This document shows positions 17,593 to 26,994 of a stretch of DNA of 60,448 nucleotides, in pieces. Each line of letters opens with the position of its first letter. Position 1 is the first letter of the stretch. The translations under genes and the position numbers were made by a program. The notes beneath the pieces are model-generated. The model saw only the letters and a program-made list of their open reading frames with translations, did not search any database and was not told where the DNA came from. Source of the stretch: Veillonella sp. DNF00869 (GTDB lineage Bacteria > Bacillota > Negativicutes > Veillonellales > Veillonellaceae); the NCBI RefSeq assembly GCF_001553345.1, contig NZ_KQ960767.1, positions 1 through 60,448 of the forward strand, in the 5' to 3' direction.

Positions 17593-18600
17593 ATGAGCCA
17601 AGGTAAATTAGGAAAGTTTCTTTCCCAGAATATTATCTATTTAGTACTAGTAGTACTAGTAGCGGCTATTTCTATGTATAGCCCGAACTTTTTATCCGTC
17701 ACAAGTTTTCGTGATATTTTAATTCAGTCTTCCCCACGTATTATCATTGCATTAGGTTCTGCTATGATCTTGATCACCGCAGGGTGTGACTTATCTGCAG
17801 GTCGTGTGGTTGGTTTGACGGCAGTGGTATCTGCGTCCTTAACTCAGTTGCCAGATTATCCACGTCCGTTCTTTGAACATTTACCAGAATTACCTTTGAT
17901 TCTACCAATCGTGATTGCTATCGTGGTGGGTGCTATCATCGGTTTAGTTTCTGGTGTGATCGTAGCGTATTTAAAAATCGTACCATTTATTTCCACACTA
18001 GGTACTATGGTTATTACTTACGGTATTTGTTCCTTGTATTTTGATATGGAACCAAATAACTCCCAACCAATCGGTGGTTTGCGTCCAGAGTTTACGCAAA
18101 TTGGTACAGGTTCTTTAGACCTAGGATTTATGACGATTCCATACATTGTTATTATCGCTGCTGTGATTTCTTTAATCATGTATGTGGTATATAACAAAAC
18201 AATTCTTGGTAAAAATATGTTTGCCATTGGTGGTAACCCACAAGCAGCTGTAGTATCTGGTATCAATGTAGCAGTAACGTTAGTGATAATCTACGTTATT
18301 GCTGGCGCTTTGTATGGCGTAGGTGGTATTTTGGAAGCAGCTCGTACTGGTGGTGCTACTAACAACTATGGCAATATGTACGAGTTAGATGCTATCGCAG
18401 CATCTGTTGTAGGTGGTGTATCCATAACTGGTGGTATCGGTACTGTACCTGGTATCATTGCTGGTGTGTTAATCTTTACAGTTATTAACTATGGTTTAAC
18501 ATTCGTTGGAATGGGACCATACTGGCAGTTGATTATTAAAGGTTTGATCATTGTCGTAGCGGTTGCTTTCGACGTACGTAAATCTATGGCTCGTAAATAA
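17593..18600 (+). CDS. mglC: Galactose/methyl-galactoside ABC transporter permease
   Basis: The product has 335 residues and eight to ten hydrophobic segments, of the CUT2 permease family (BPD_transp_2). The conserved GLVSG loop and the GRVVGLTA and GGVSITGG stretches are typical of MglC/RbsC. It starts 10 bases after mglA with an AGGAGG site overlapping the mglA stop region. It is the last gene of the galactose cluster. Confidence 0.93.
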   Translation: MSQGKLGKFLSQNIIYLVLVVLVAAISMYSPNFLSVTSFRDILIQSSPRIIIALGSAMILITAGCDLSAGRVVGLTAVVSASLTQLPDYPRPFFEHLPELPLILPIVIAIVVGAIIGLVSGVIVAYLKIVPFISTLGTMVITYGICSLYFDMEPNNSQPIGGLRPEFTQIGTGSLDLGFMTIPYIVIIAAVISLIMYVVYNKTILGKNMFAIGGNPQAAVVSGINVAVTLVIIYVIAGALYGVGGILEAARTGGATNNYGNMYELDAIAASVVGGVSITGGIGTVPGIIAGVLIFTVINYGLTFVGMGPYWQLIIKGLIIVVAVAFDVRKSMARK

Positions 18601-18622
18601 TTTAGAGCAGTAAGGTATTAGT

Positions 18623-18663
18623 CTCTGGCTTTTGCATACTTGTAAAAGTCAGAGGCTTTTTAT
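18623..18663 (+). terminator. Terminator of the mgl operon
   Basis: CTCTGGCTTTT (18623-18633) pairs with AAAAGTCAGAG (18644-18654) with one G-U pair, then GCTTTTTAT. Confidence 0.8.
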
Positions 18664-18815
18664 ATGTCAAAAGTCATCGATAATGTTTAAAAAATTCGAT
18701 TTGAATAGTATACAAAAGTGGTATATAATCAATATTAATAAGAAATGTTTCAACTTAATTCATAGCGATTTGTTAGCATGAATTAAGGATTTTATCAAAC
18801 TATAAGGGGTGTAGT

Positions 18816-21800
18816 ATGAGAAAAAATAATGCCGCAGTATATGCAGCAAGTGTATTAATCTTGGGAGGCCATATAGCAGGCTATGCAGCTAGTACAGAGT
18901 ATACAGTAACTGGTGGTCAGGTCGATGGTGCGAATGCCATTGCTGTAGGTGCTAGTTCTAATGTGAATGCAGTGGATGGATTGGCCATAGGATATGAGGC
19001 AACTACTAGTGCAGCAAGTGGTGTAGCATTAGGTAGTGGTTCTATTGCAGATCGTGTTGGCAAAAGTGATGCTTACATTGGATATAATCCAATGAGTAAC
19101 ACACATTATAAAGTAGGCGAAGCGGGAGCAGATAATCCAGAGCTAGAAGCTTTATATGAAGATATTCGTCAAGCGAATTATAAAGTGCTACAAGCAGAAG
19201 AAGATGTTAAAAGAGCTGGAACTAATACAACTGAACTAGCCAAAGCAAATCTTAAAAAAGCAGAAGCAGATCAAGCACTAGTAGATGCAGAAAAGGCCTA
19301 TGCAGATGCTATAAAAAAAGCCAATGAAGCCGGTAATGCTGCTATTAGTAGTGCTTGGAATGCTACAGATGGAGCTGTATCGGTAGGTAGTACGACAGCT
19401 GGAGTGCAACATACTCGTCAAATTACCAATGTAGCAGCAGGCTTTGAAGATACAGATGCTGCCACAGTAGGACAATTACGTGTACTTCGCAATCGCTTAG
19501 AACGTCAAAAACCGCGGTACATTTCCATTAAAAGCCGTGATCTAGGTAGAGATAGCAATGAGATCAATGATGGTGCTACCAAAGAAGGGGCTATTGCCAT
19601 TGGTCCGAGAGCGTATTCTAAGAGTGAAAATGCCATTGCGATTGGCCGTAATGTGCAAATTGGCGATAAGTCTGAAAATACGGTAGCTATTGGTTATGGT
19701 ATTCAAAGAACTGGTGCATTTAGTGTTAATATAGGATATGGCACTTCTACTGATAAACAGTATGGTACTGCTGTAGGGTATAGTGCGACTGCTTTAGAAG
19801 ACTCTGTTGCTGTTGGGGGATCTTCTAATACGACAGGTGCCAATAGTGTAGCTGTTGGACGTACTGCAGAGGCATCTCTTGAGAGTGTGGCTGTGGGTGA
19901 TAATGCAAAAACTATTTTTAAACAAAGTGTGGCCATTGGTAGGGTCTCGGAAGCAAAAGGTACAGGATCTATTGTTGTAGGATCTAATGGTTTCGTAAAT
20001 GGCGATAATAGTATTGCTATTGGTTTTGGTAGCAAAGTAGGCGATAACAAAAATAATATATCGCCCAATGGTGGTATTAGTATCGGTGAAAGAGCCTATA
20101 CTGATGTAAGCGCAGGTGTGGCATTAGGTAGAGAATCTTATGCAGGCCGTGATGTGAATTCACCTTCTAATAATGGTTATGATGCTGCCTTACATAAACC
20201 TCACTTTGCAGATGATGCAACTGCTACAGCTGCTGGAGCAGAGGCTACAACATGGAAGGCCAATCGTGCCGCTGTATCTGTAGGTAGTAATCGTTCAGGT
20301 TATCGTGTCACACGCCAAATTATTAATGTAGCAGCCGGTGGAGAAGATACTGATGCTGTCAATGTAGCGCAATTAAAAGCCTTAGAAAAACGTAATACAA
20401 TTTTGGCAGGTAATGATGTGCCATTCAATGCAGATGGAACTGTAGCTACTACAACACCTGATACACGTGTGTACACACCAGGGGATAAAGAAATTAAGAT
20501 CCAAGGCAAGGCAAATACTGTGTATGGAGTGGCGCCACAAGCTGGTGCAAAAGCTCCTGATGGTAAAAGTGAGTATGCGGCACCAACATTATATAGTTCT
20601 GATAATCTAATTACTTATAAAGACCCAACAGACTCTATCTTGCGTATTGGTATGCTTAACACGCCAACGTTTACAGGTGTTAACTTTGCTCATCCTACAA
20701 TGAATATTACCTTAGGTGGAAATGATAAAGGTCAGTTAACTTTGACTACAGGCGGTAAAGATGGGGCTACATCTTCTACAAGCCCTGTATTGACAGCAGC
20801 TTCTTTGAAGGATGTATTAAAAGCTGAAAAGGGTATTAAAATCACTGAAAAAGATGAAGGAGAATATGGCAAAACATATACTTTCAGCTTAAATAAGGAT
20901 GAGTTAAAAGGTGATCCAGACTTTAAAGGGGACAAAGGTGATAAAGGCGATCCAGGTGCTAAAGGTGACCAAGGCATTCAAGGTGAAAAAGGTGAAACTG
21001 GAGCTAAAGGTGATACTGGGGCTGATGGAAAATCTGCTTTTGAAGTATGGAAAGAAATACCAGGTAATGAAAGCAAGACAAAAGATGACTTTATCAAAGC
21101 TATTACTGGTCCGCAAGGTGAAGCCGGTGCAGTAGGCCCACAAGGTCCTCAAGGTCCACAAGGGCCACAGGGACCACAGGGACCAGGTGGTACTGGTGGT
21201 GGTACTGGCGGAGTAGGTCCACAAGGCCCACAAGGTATTCAGGGTCCTAAAGGCGATAAGGGTGATACAGGTGCCGTAGGTCCTAAAGGTGATCAAGGTA
21301 TACAAGGTGAAGTAGGTCCTAAAGGTGAAACTGGTAAAAATGGGAAATCTGCCTTCGAAGTATGGAAAGACCTACCAGGTAATGGAAGCAAGACAGAAGA
21401 TGATTTTATCAAGGCCATTACAGGTGAAAAAGGTAAAGACGGTGAAGTAGGTCCTAAAGGCGAAAAAGGTGAAACCGGAGCAACAGGCGCAGTAGGACCT
21501 AAAGGTGATGTTGGCACAGCTGGTAAAGATGGAGCTGAAGGTAAGTCTGCTTTCGAAGTGTGGAAAGAGTTGCCAGGTAACGAAAGCAAGACAAAAGATG
21601 ATTTTATCAAAGCCATTACAGGTGAAAAAGGTAAAGATGGTGCAGTAGGTCCTAAAGGTGAAAAAGGTGAAGCCGGCGCAACAGGTGCAGTAGGACCTAA
21701 AGGCGATAAAGGTGAAACTGGCGTAGTAGGCCCTAAAGGCGACAAAGGTGATGCTGGGAAAGCCGGTAAAGATGGCGCTAAAGGCAAATCTGCTTATGAA

Positions 21801-22388
21801 TACTGGAAAGAAATCAAAGGTAATGAAAATAAAACAGAAGATGATTTCCGTAAATCTTTAGAAGGCGGTTCTAAAGGAGATAATCATAACTATGAAAAAT
21901 TGGAGCGCCAAATTGGTGAACTTGGTAGTGATTTACAAGAATTACGCAAGGAAAGCCGTAGAGGTGATGCCCTAGGCGCTGCATTATCTGCATTAAAACC
22001 AATTCAATATGATCCATTAGAACCAACACAAATTATGGCTGGCGTTGGACATTATAAAAATGTGAATGCCGTAGCATTAGGAGTGGCTCATTATACTAAA
22101 GAATCTACTATGTTCCATGCTGGTGTATCTATGGTACGTGGTGGCACTATGGTTAATGGCGGTGCAACTTTTAAATTTGGTAATAGTCCAGAGAAAAAAG
22201 CTATACCAGAACGTTATCGTAATGGCCCAATTTCTTCTGTGCTAGTATTGCATGATGAAATGGTAGCTATGAAAGAAGCCTATGGTCGTGAACTTACAGT
22301 TCTGACAGCAGAAAATGATAACTTACGTCAAGATATTGTGACATTGCAACAAGAAATGCAAGAATTACGAGCTATGATTCGTAAATAA
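18816..22388 (+). CDS. Trimeric autotransporter adhesin with collagen-like region
   Basis: The product has 1190 residues. The order is: signal peptide (1-26); YadA-type head repeats (about 30-105); a charged coiled-coil insert (about 107-175); a neck with the ITNVAAG motif (about 195-230); a second head repeat block (about 255-450); a second neck (about 490-525); a region without clear repeats (about 535-695); Gly-X-Y collagen-like blocks with four copies of a GKSAFEVWK module (about 698-1018); a short coiled coil; and a YadA-type membrane anchor (about 1045-1121). Unusually, the anchor is followed by about 69 residues that form a predicted coiled coil. It has its own terminator. It probably mediates adhesion or coaggregation at the cell surface. 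Confidence 0.92.
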   Translation: MRKNNAAVYAASVLILGGHIAGYAASTEYTVTGGQVDGANAIAVGASSNVNAVDGLAIGYEATTSAASGVALGSGSIADRVGKSDAYIGYNPMSNTHYKVGEAGADNPELEALYEDIRQANYKVLQAEEDVKRAGTNTTELAKANLKKAEADQALVDAEKAYADAIKKANEAGNAAISSAWNATDGAVSVGSTTAGVQHTRQITNVAAGFEDTDAATVGQLRVLRNRLERQKPRYISIKSRDLGRDSNEINDGATKEGAIAIGPRAYSKSENAIAIGRNVQIGDKSENTVAIGYGIQRTGAFSVNIGYGTSTDKQYGTAVGYSATALEDSVAVGGSSNTTGANSVAVGRTAEASLESVAVGDNAKTIFKQSVAIGRVSEAKGTGSIVVGSNGFVNGDNSIAIGFGSKVGDNKNNISPNGGISIGERAYTDVSAGVALGRESYAGRDVNSPSNNGYDAALHKPHFADDATATAAGAEATTWKANRAAVSVGSNRSGYRVTRQIINVAAGGEDTDAVNVAQLKALEKRNTILAGNDVPFNADGTVATTTPDTRVYTPGDKEIKIQGKANTVYGVAPQAGAKAPDGKSEYAAPTLYSSDNLITYKDPTDSILRIGMLNTPTFTGVNFAHPTMNITLGGNDKGQLTLTTGGKDGATSSTSPVLTAASLKDVLKAEKGIKITEKDEGEYGKTYTFSLNKDELKGDPDFKGDKGDKGDPGAKGDQGIQGEKGETGAKGDTGADGKSAFEVWKEIPGNESKTKDDFIKAITGPQGEAGAVGPQGPQGPQGPQGPQGPGGTGGGTGGVGPQGPQGIQGPKGDKGDTGAVGPKGDQGIQGEVGPKGETGKNGKSAFEVWKDLPGNGSKTEDDFIKAITGEKGKDGEVGPKGEKGETGATGAVGPKGDVGTAGKDGAEGKSAFEVWKELPGNESKTKDDFIKAITGEKGKDGAVGPKGEKGEAGATGAVGPKGDKGETGVVGPKGDKGDAGKAGKDGAKGKSAYEYWKEIKGNENKTEDDFRKSLEGGSKGDNHNYEKLERQIGELGSDLQELRKESRRGDALGAALSALKPIQYDPLEPTQIMAGVGHYKNVNAVALGVAHYTKESTMFHAGVSMVRGGTMVNGGATFKFGNSPEKKAIPERYRNGPISSVLVLHDEMVAMKEAYGRELTVLTAENDNLRQDIVTLQQEMQELRAMIRK

Positions 22389-22390
22389 TA

Positions 22391-22416
22391 AAAGGGGTCC
22401 TTCGGGACCCTTTTTT
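22391..22416 (+). terminator. Terminator of the autotransporter gene
   Basis: GGGTCC, loop TTCG, GGACCC (22395-22410), then TTTTTT. It begins 3 bases after the stop codon. Confidence 0.92.
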
Positions 22417-22475
22417 GTATACTAGAAATGAGTATGATGGTTTGTGAGCTTGTATAGAAGAACAAGGGTATATGC

Positions 22476-22522
22476 AAAAACAACAGAGGCAAGTTGAGCG
22501 AATCAACTTGCCTCTATTGTTG
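22476..22522 (-). terminator. Terminator of metQ
   Basis: GAGGCAAGTTGA (22486-22497) pairs with TCAACTTGCCTC (22503-22514), extended by CAACA and TGTTG. Read on the minus strand it ends in TTGTTTTTG, downstream of metQ. Confidence 0.8.
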
Positions 22523-22590
22523 TATAGTTAAGTATGTATGATAGTTGTTAGTGTTTTTTTATTTGGAGGAGGCTATTCTAAGCGATTCCA

Positions 22591-23412
22591 TTAGAATGCT
22601 GGAAGAATAGCACCTTTGTATTTGTCTTCGATGAATTTTTTGATTTCAGGGCTTTGTAAAGCTTTGATCAATTTTTGAATATCTTCACGTTTTTCATCGC
22701 CTTCACGAACGGATACGATGTTTACATATGGAGAATCTTTAGATTCTAAGAACAATGCATCTTTTGTTGGGTTCAAGTTAGCACCTAATGCAAAGTTTGT
22801 GTTGATTACAGAAATTGTGGAATCATCTAATGTACGAGGTAATTGAGCCGCCTCTAATTCAACGAATTTTAAGTTTTTAGGGTTATCTTTGATATCTTGT
22901 ACTGTAGCAGAAATGCTGTTAGGATCGTTCAAAGTGATTAAACCAGCTTTGGAAAGCAATAGTAATGCACGACCACCATTTGTCGCATCAGATGGGATTG
23001 CTACTTGAGCGCCATCTTGTACTTCTTTCAAATCTTTTACTTTTTTAGAGTAAATGCCCATTGGCTCGATATGTACGGCACCTGCTGTTGCAATGTGAGT
23101 ACCTTTTTCTTTGTTGAAGTTTTCTTGGTAAGGAATGTGAGCGAAGAAGTTTGCATCAATTTCTTTGTCATTCAAGGATACATTTGGTTGTACATAGTCG
23201 CTGAACTCGATGATTTCTAATTTAATGCCTTCTTTAGCAAGGATTGGTTTTACTTGCTCTAGGATTTCAGCGTGAGGTACTGGGGAAGCACCAATTTTTA
23301 ATGTTTTACCTGCATCGGAACCAGTGGAGCTAGTGCCAGTGGAACCACAGCCACCTAACAATAAGGCAGCGCCTAATACAGCCGTAGCGGCTAAACTAAA
23401 TAATTTTTTCAT
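22591..23412 (-). CDS. metQ: MetQ/NlpA-family methionine-binding lipoprotein
   Basis: The product has 273 residues. The lipoprotein signal ends in LLGGC (Cys22). The mature part is typical of NlpA/MetQ: KIGASPVPHAEIL at the start, the FFAHIPYQ stretch near 88-95, and a Thr-Asn-Gly triad region in SDATNGGRAL. It would deliver methionine to a MetNI transporter, but no metN or metI lies in the window, so it is an orphan. A strong AAAGGAG site precedes the start. A palindrome overlaps its promoter. Confidence 0.9.
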   Translation of the reverse strand: MKKLFSLAATAVLGAALLLGGCGSTGTSSTGSDAGKTLKIGASPVPHAEILEQVKPILAKEGIKLEIIEFSDYVQPNVSLNDKEIDANFFAHIPYQENFNKEKGTHIATAGAVHIEPMGIYSKKVKDLKEVQDGAQVAIPSDATNGGRALLLLSKAGLITLNDPNSISATVQDIKDNPKNLKFVELEAAQLPRTLDDSTISVINTNFALGANLNPTKDALFLESKDSPYVNIVSVREGDEKREDIQKLIKALQSPEIKKFIEDKYKGAILPAF

Positions 23413-23462
23413 TTGTTATCTCCTTTTCTTTGTGTACTTACATAGTGAATTTCTACTTGCTT

Positions 23463-23491
23463 AGTATAACAAGAGTTTTGTTATAAGTAAA
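23463..23491 (-). promoter_or_regulatory. metQ promoter with overlapping palindrome
   Basis: On the minus strand TTTACT (23491-23486) and TATACT (23468-23463) are 17 bases apart. The palindrome TATAACAA/TTGTTATA (23465-23485) covers the spacer and the -10 box, a natural site for a repressor. Confidence 0.5.
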
Positions 23492-23588
23492 ATATGTTAT
23501 ATATCTAAGGCGTTATAGTTATTGACTATGAATTAGATGGCTATTACTGTGAAAGTAATAAAGACCCCCCTCATAAAGAATGCTAGTT

Positions 23589-24494
23589 TTATATGATTGT
23601 ATTACATAGGAGTCCTATAGCCCATAAGAAGTGATACAGTGTACAAGATATAGAAGTAAACTTCATAGCCTCGTTTAATCGTATTGGATCTGCATAGGTG
23701 TTGAAGATATGGATGACTTTCATAGCAGGCAGTAAGGAAAGTAAAGCTACTACGGAAGGCCATGGGATAACTCCGCAGATAGTCCATATTAGTATCCATA
23801 GAGAGCTAATGAGGAAGAGCCCTTGTAACAGTTGGAGGCCTCTTTCACGGCCAAGAAGAATGACTAAGGTACGACGACCGTGGTTCGCATCGTTCGTAAA
23901 GTCACGTAAATTGTTAGTCATCATAATAGCACCGATTAAGATGGTGGATGGTACGGCAGGAATTAGATAGGTCCAGTGCAAGGTGTGAGTCCAAGCAAAG
24001 AGGGTAATACCTACGATGGCAAAACCCATGGCAAGACCAGAGGCGAGTTCACCAAAAGGGGTACGAGAAATGGGTTTAGGTCCACCAGAGTATAAGATGC
24101 TAGTCAGTATGCAAAGCGTGCCTACAGGAATATACCACCATGTGACGGCCTTAGCGAGGGCAATGCCTAAGATGAGTGGAAGTATAGTCGTCATATATCC
24201 CCAACGTTTGATAATCGCTGGAGAGATTCCATCGCGGACGATAGAGCCACTATTTCCAGCCGCTTGTGTGAGGTCAAGGCCAGATTTAAAATCGAAATAT
24301 TCATTCCAAATATTGGCTGCGATTTGCGCGCTTAACACACATATTAGAATGCCTACGGTATACACCAAGGATAGCCAAATAGGTTGTACGGTTTCAAACT
24401 GCGTAGCCCCCATTGCGGCCCCTAAGACAACGGGACTGAAAGCAGCCGTTAAGGTACGAGGGCGAATTAATGCAAAAAATTGTGACAGATTCAT
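23589..24494 (-). CDS. menA: 1,4-dihydroxy-2-naphthoate polyprenyltransferase
   Basis: The product has 301 residues in the UbiA family, with about eight membrane helices. The aspartate-rich motif NEYFDFKSGLD lies near 64-74 and the second, NNLRDFTNDANHGRRTL, near 195-211. It attaches a polyprenyl chain to dihydroxynaphthoate in menaquinone synthesis. I prefer the ATG at 24494, which has GAAAGG six bases upstream; the ATG at 24500 abuts that site. No other men genes are near. Confidence 0.88.
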   Translation of the reverse strand: MNLSQFFALIRPRTLTAAFSPVVLGAAMGATQFETVQPIWLSLVYTVGILICVLSAQIAANIWNEYFDFKSGLDLTQAAGNSGSIVRDGISPAIIKRWGYMTTILPLILGIALAKAVTWWYIPVGTLCILTSILYSGGPKPISRTPFGELASGLAMGFAIVGITLFAWTHTLHWTYLIPAVPSTILIGAIMMTNNLRDFTNDANHGRRTLVILLGRERGLQLLQGLFLISSLWILIWTICGVIPWPSVVALLSLLPAMKVIHIFNTYADPIRLNEAMKFTSISCTLYHFLWAIGLLCNTII

Positions 24495-24707
24495 AGTCAT
24501 CCTTTCATCATTAGAAGTTATATAATATATGGTATCATTCTAACCTAAATAGGAGATTATGACAAACAATAAGGGGAAAAACAATTATACATGAAATGTA
24601 ATAGTAGAGTATAATAGAGAGAAGTAGACGATAGGCATAGTATTTAAATTGTCATAGAAAAGTGCTTAGTATGCTATAGGGTAGACCTATAAGAATAGGA
24701 GTTATTT

Positions 24708-26165
24708 ATGATTACACATGCTCTATTAACAGATATGTATCAATTTACCATGATGCAAGGTTTATTTACGCAAAACAAACATCGTACTCGTTGTGTGTTC
24801 GATCGCTTTTACCGGACCAATCCATTTCAAGGCGCCTATACTGTGGTCGCTGGATTGGAACAAGTTATCGAGTATGTGAAAGGCTTGCGTTTCTCTGAGG
24901 ATGATATTATCTATTTACGACAAACGGGTGTGTTTACAGAGGAATTTTTGGATTATTTAACAACATTCCGCTTTACTGGCACCATCTATGCGGCGCCAGA
25001 AGGATCTGTGGTATTCCCGGGGGAAGTGTTACTTCGAGTAGAATCTGCCAAGGATGAGGCCATTTTATTGGAAACAGCATTATCTATGTTTTTAAATCAT
25101 GAGTCCTTGATTGCGACCAAAGCACGTCGTATCCGATCTGTCATTGGCAAGGATGGAGTAGCAGAGTTTGGTATGCGAAGAGCCCAAGGGGTGAGCGCAG
25201 CTGTACAAGGGGCTAGAGCAGCTTTCATAGGAGGCTTTGATAGCACTAGTGATGTGTACAGTGCTGCTTTGTATGGCATGCGACCTGTAGGGACTATGGC
25301 ACACAGTTGGGTCATGAGTTTTCCTACTGAAATTGATGCATTCCGTGCGTATGCAGATCAATACGAAAATAATTTGGTGTTTTTAGTGGACACCTATAAT
25401 ACACTACATAAAGGTGTGCCAGCGGCGATTCAAGTATTCCAAGAGATTCGTGAACGCCGAGGAGGAACGATGCCGTCCATTTATGGTATTCGCTTGGATA
25501 GTGGTGATTTGGCGTATTTATCCATCGAGGCTCGTAAGATGCTAGATGAGGCAGGATTTAAAGAGGCATTAATTTTTGCCACCAATGATCTAGATGAATA
25601 TAAAATTGCAGACTTGAAACAGCAAGGAGCAGAGATCACAGCGTGGGGTGTAGGCACTAAATTGATTACTGCCGATGAAACACCGGCCTTAGGTGGGGTG
25701 TATAAACTAGCCGGTCAATGGGAAGGGGACACCTTTATGCCAGCTATGAAATTTTCTGACAATATTGAGAAAGTGACAAATCCTGGTAAGAAAAAGGTAT
25801 TGCGCCTCATCAATACACGAAATAACAAACTCATCGGCGATTTAATTTGTTTGGACCATGAAACAGTGGATACCACACAGGACTATGTGTTTAAAAATCC
25901 GCTTCACCCATGGAAACAAACAGTGTTGAAAGCAAATACGTTCAGAGTACAAGAACTATTGGTACCTATCTTCGTAGATGGAGAATTAGTATACGACATA
26001 CCAACTTTGGCACAGGTGAAAGTCTACGGAGAAGAGCAAATTCAATTACTATGGCCAGAATTTTTACGACTTCGTAGAGCTCCGGAGGTGAAAGTCAACA
26101 TTAGCGAAGAATTGCATCAGTTGAAATCTAAATTATTATTGGAAAAAGTAGGGAACCCTAGTTAG
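24708..26165 (+). CDS. pncB: Nicotinate phosphoribosyltransferase
   Basis: The enzyme makes nicotinate mononucleotide from nicotinate and PRPP in NAD salvage. The product has 485 residues. LLTDMYQFTMMQ at 6-17 is the family start, and GTMAHSWV carries His199, the residue expected to be phosphorylated. The length and the long C-terminal part fit the Gram-positive type of PncB. The start has TAGGAGT upstream. Two secreted unknowns follow 12 bases downstream, perhaps in one transcript. Confidence 0.92.
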   Translation: MITHALLTDMYQFTMMQGLFTQNKHRTRCVFDRFYRTNPFQGAYTVVAGLEQVIEYVKGLRFSEDDIIYLRQTGVFTEEFLDYLTTFRFTGTIYAAPEGSVVFPGEVLLRVESAKDEAILLETALSMFLNHESLIATKARRIRSVIGKDGVAEFGMRRAQGVSAAVQGARAAFIGGFDSTSDVYSAALYGMRPVGTMAHSWVMSFPTEIDAFRAYADQYENNLVFLVDTYNTLHKGVPAAIQVFQEIRERRGGTMPSIYGIRLDSGDLAYLSIEARKMLDEAGFKEALIFATNDLDEYKIADLKQQGAEITAWGVGTKLITADETPALGGVYKLAGQWEGDTFMPAMKFSDNIEKVTNPGKKKVLRLINTRNNKLIGDLICLDHETVDTTQDYVFKNPLHPWKQTVLKANTFRVQELLVPIFVDGELVYDIPTLAQVKVYGEEQIQLLWPEFLRLRRAPEVKVNISEELHQLKSKLLLEKVGNPS

Positions 26166-26177
26166 GAAGGAGTTATT

Positions 26178-26990
26178 ATGAATTGGAAATGTGTGATGGC
26201 TAGTGTGGCATTAGCAGGGACGATGATTTCAGGATATGCAGCATCGATTACATTGGATGGGCAAGGTAGTGTAGAGTTACCTAGTTATGTTTCGATAGTT
26301 AACCATGATGATCTCATTGATGGTGGTTTAAAAAAAGAAGATACGGTTCGTAAGGTAGGTTCTAATCATTGGCATATAGATGAAACAGAGGCTAAGTTGC
26401 TAGATAAAATTGTCAAAGATGTGGTGCAACGGGGGCAACGGTATCAGTTGCAAGGACGTGATGAACGGGGATTACATACAGCAGAGTTGGTACACCTTCA
26501 TATGACAGGTGAGGAAGCGGCTGAGGTGTGGAAGATACGATATAAAGGAATGACGATAGTGCCACAATCTGTAGGAGAAAAATTATATAACAAAACAGTG
26601 AAAGAAGTACAAAATATTGGACTCTACAATGTGGATCTTATGGGTGGAAAACGTATAGAAAAGAATGGCGCAGCATTAGTTCCCTTTGTTACAAGTACTA
26701 ATCCAGAGTTCAGTAGTACTGAGATTGTGAAAGCCGTATTACCACTTGTGAACGTAAGATTTCTTGATGGAGAGATGATGAAACCTGTACGCCTACAAGG
26801 CGATACAGGATTGTATACGCATGGTAGAGTGCAATTGGATGTGGATGGATTTGTGTTACCTGCGTATATTAGTTTTATAGGACGGTATGGTCAAGATGGG
26901 GTATCTATCACTCTAATAACGACGGCTGATACATCGAGATCCTATTGGCAACCTGTTATCAAGAGTCTGTTAGGTGTGAAGGGAGAATAA
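26178..26990 (+). CDS. Secreted protein of unknown function, paralogue A
   Basis: The product has 270 residues. An N-terminal signal peptide has its cleavage region after GYAA (about residue 22). The rest is hydrophilic, rich in beta pattern, with no motif I recognise. Its C-terminal third resembles that of the next gene: a short YTHGRV/TTAGNM element, a Gly-x-x-x-P-x-Y turn, then an alternating strand pattern ending in an aromatic-Pro segment. It has an AAGGAG site 5 bases after pncB. It is probably periplasmic or outer-membrane associated. Confidence 0.75.
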   Translation: MNWKCVMASVALAGTMISGYAASITLDGQGSVELPSYVSIVNHDDLIDGGLKKEDTVRKVGSNHWHIDETEAKLLDKIVKDVVQRGQRYQLQGRDERGLHTAELVHLHMTGEEAAEVWKIRYKGMTIVPQSVGEKLYNKTVKEVQNIGLYNVDLMGGKRIEKNGAALVPFVTSTNPEFSSTEIVKAVLPLVNVRFLDGEMMKPVRLQGDTGLYTHGRVQLDVDGFVLPAYISFIGRYGQDGVSITLITTADTSRSYWQPVIKSLLGVKGE

Positions 26991-26994
26991 ATAG

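Noticed and set aside
20904..21787. Long antisense frames in the autotransporter collagen region
   Set aside because: They are by-products of the Gly-X-Y repeat codons read backwards, giving low-complexity Pro/Ser- and Thr/Leu/Trp-rich strings.
23698..24525. Plus-strand frames opposite menA
   Set aside because: They mirror a well-supported UbiA-family gene on the minus strand and have no start sites.
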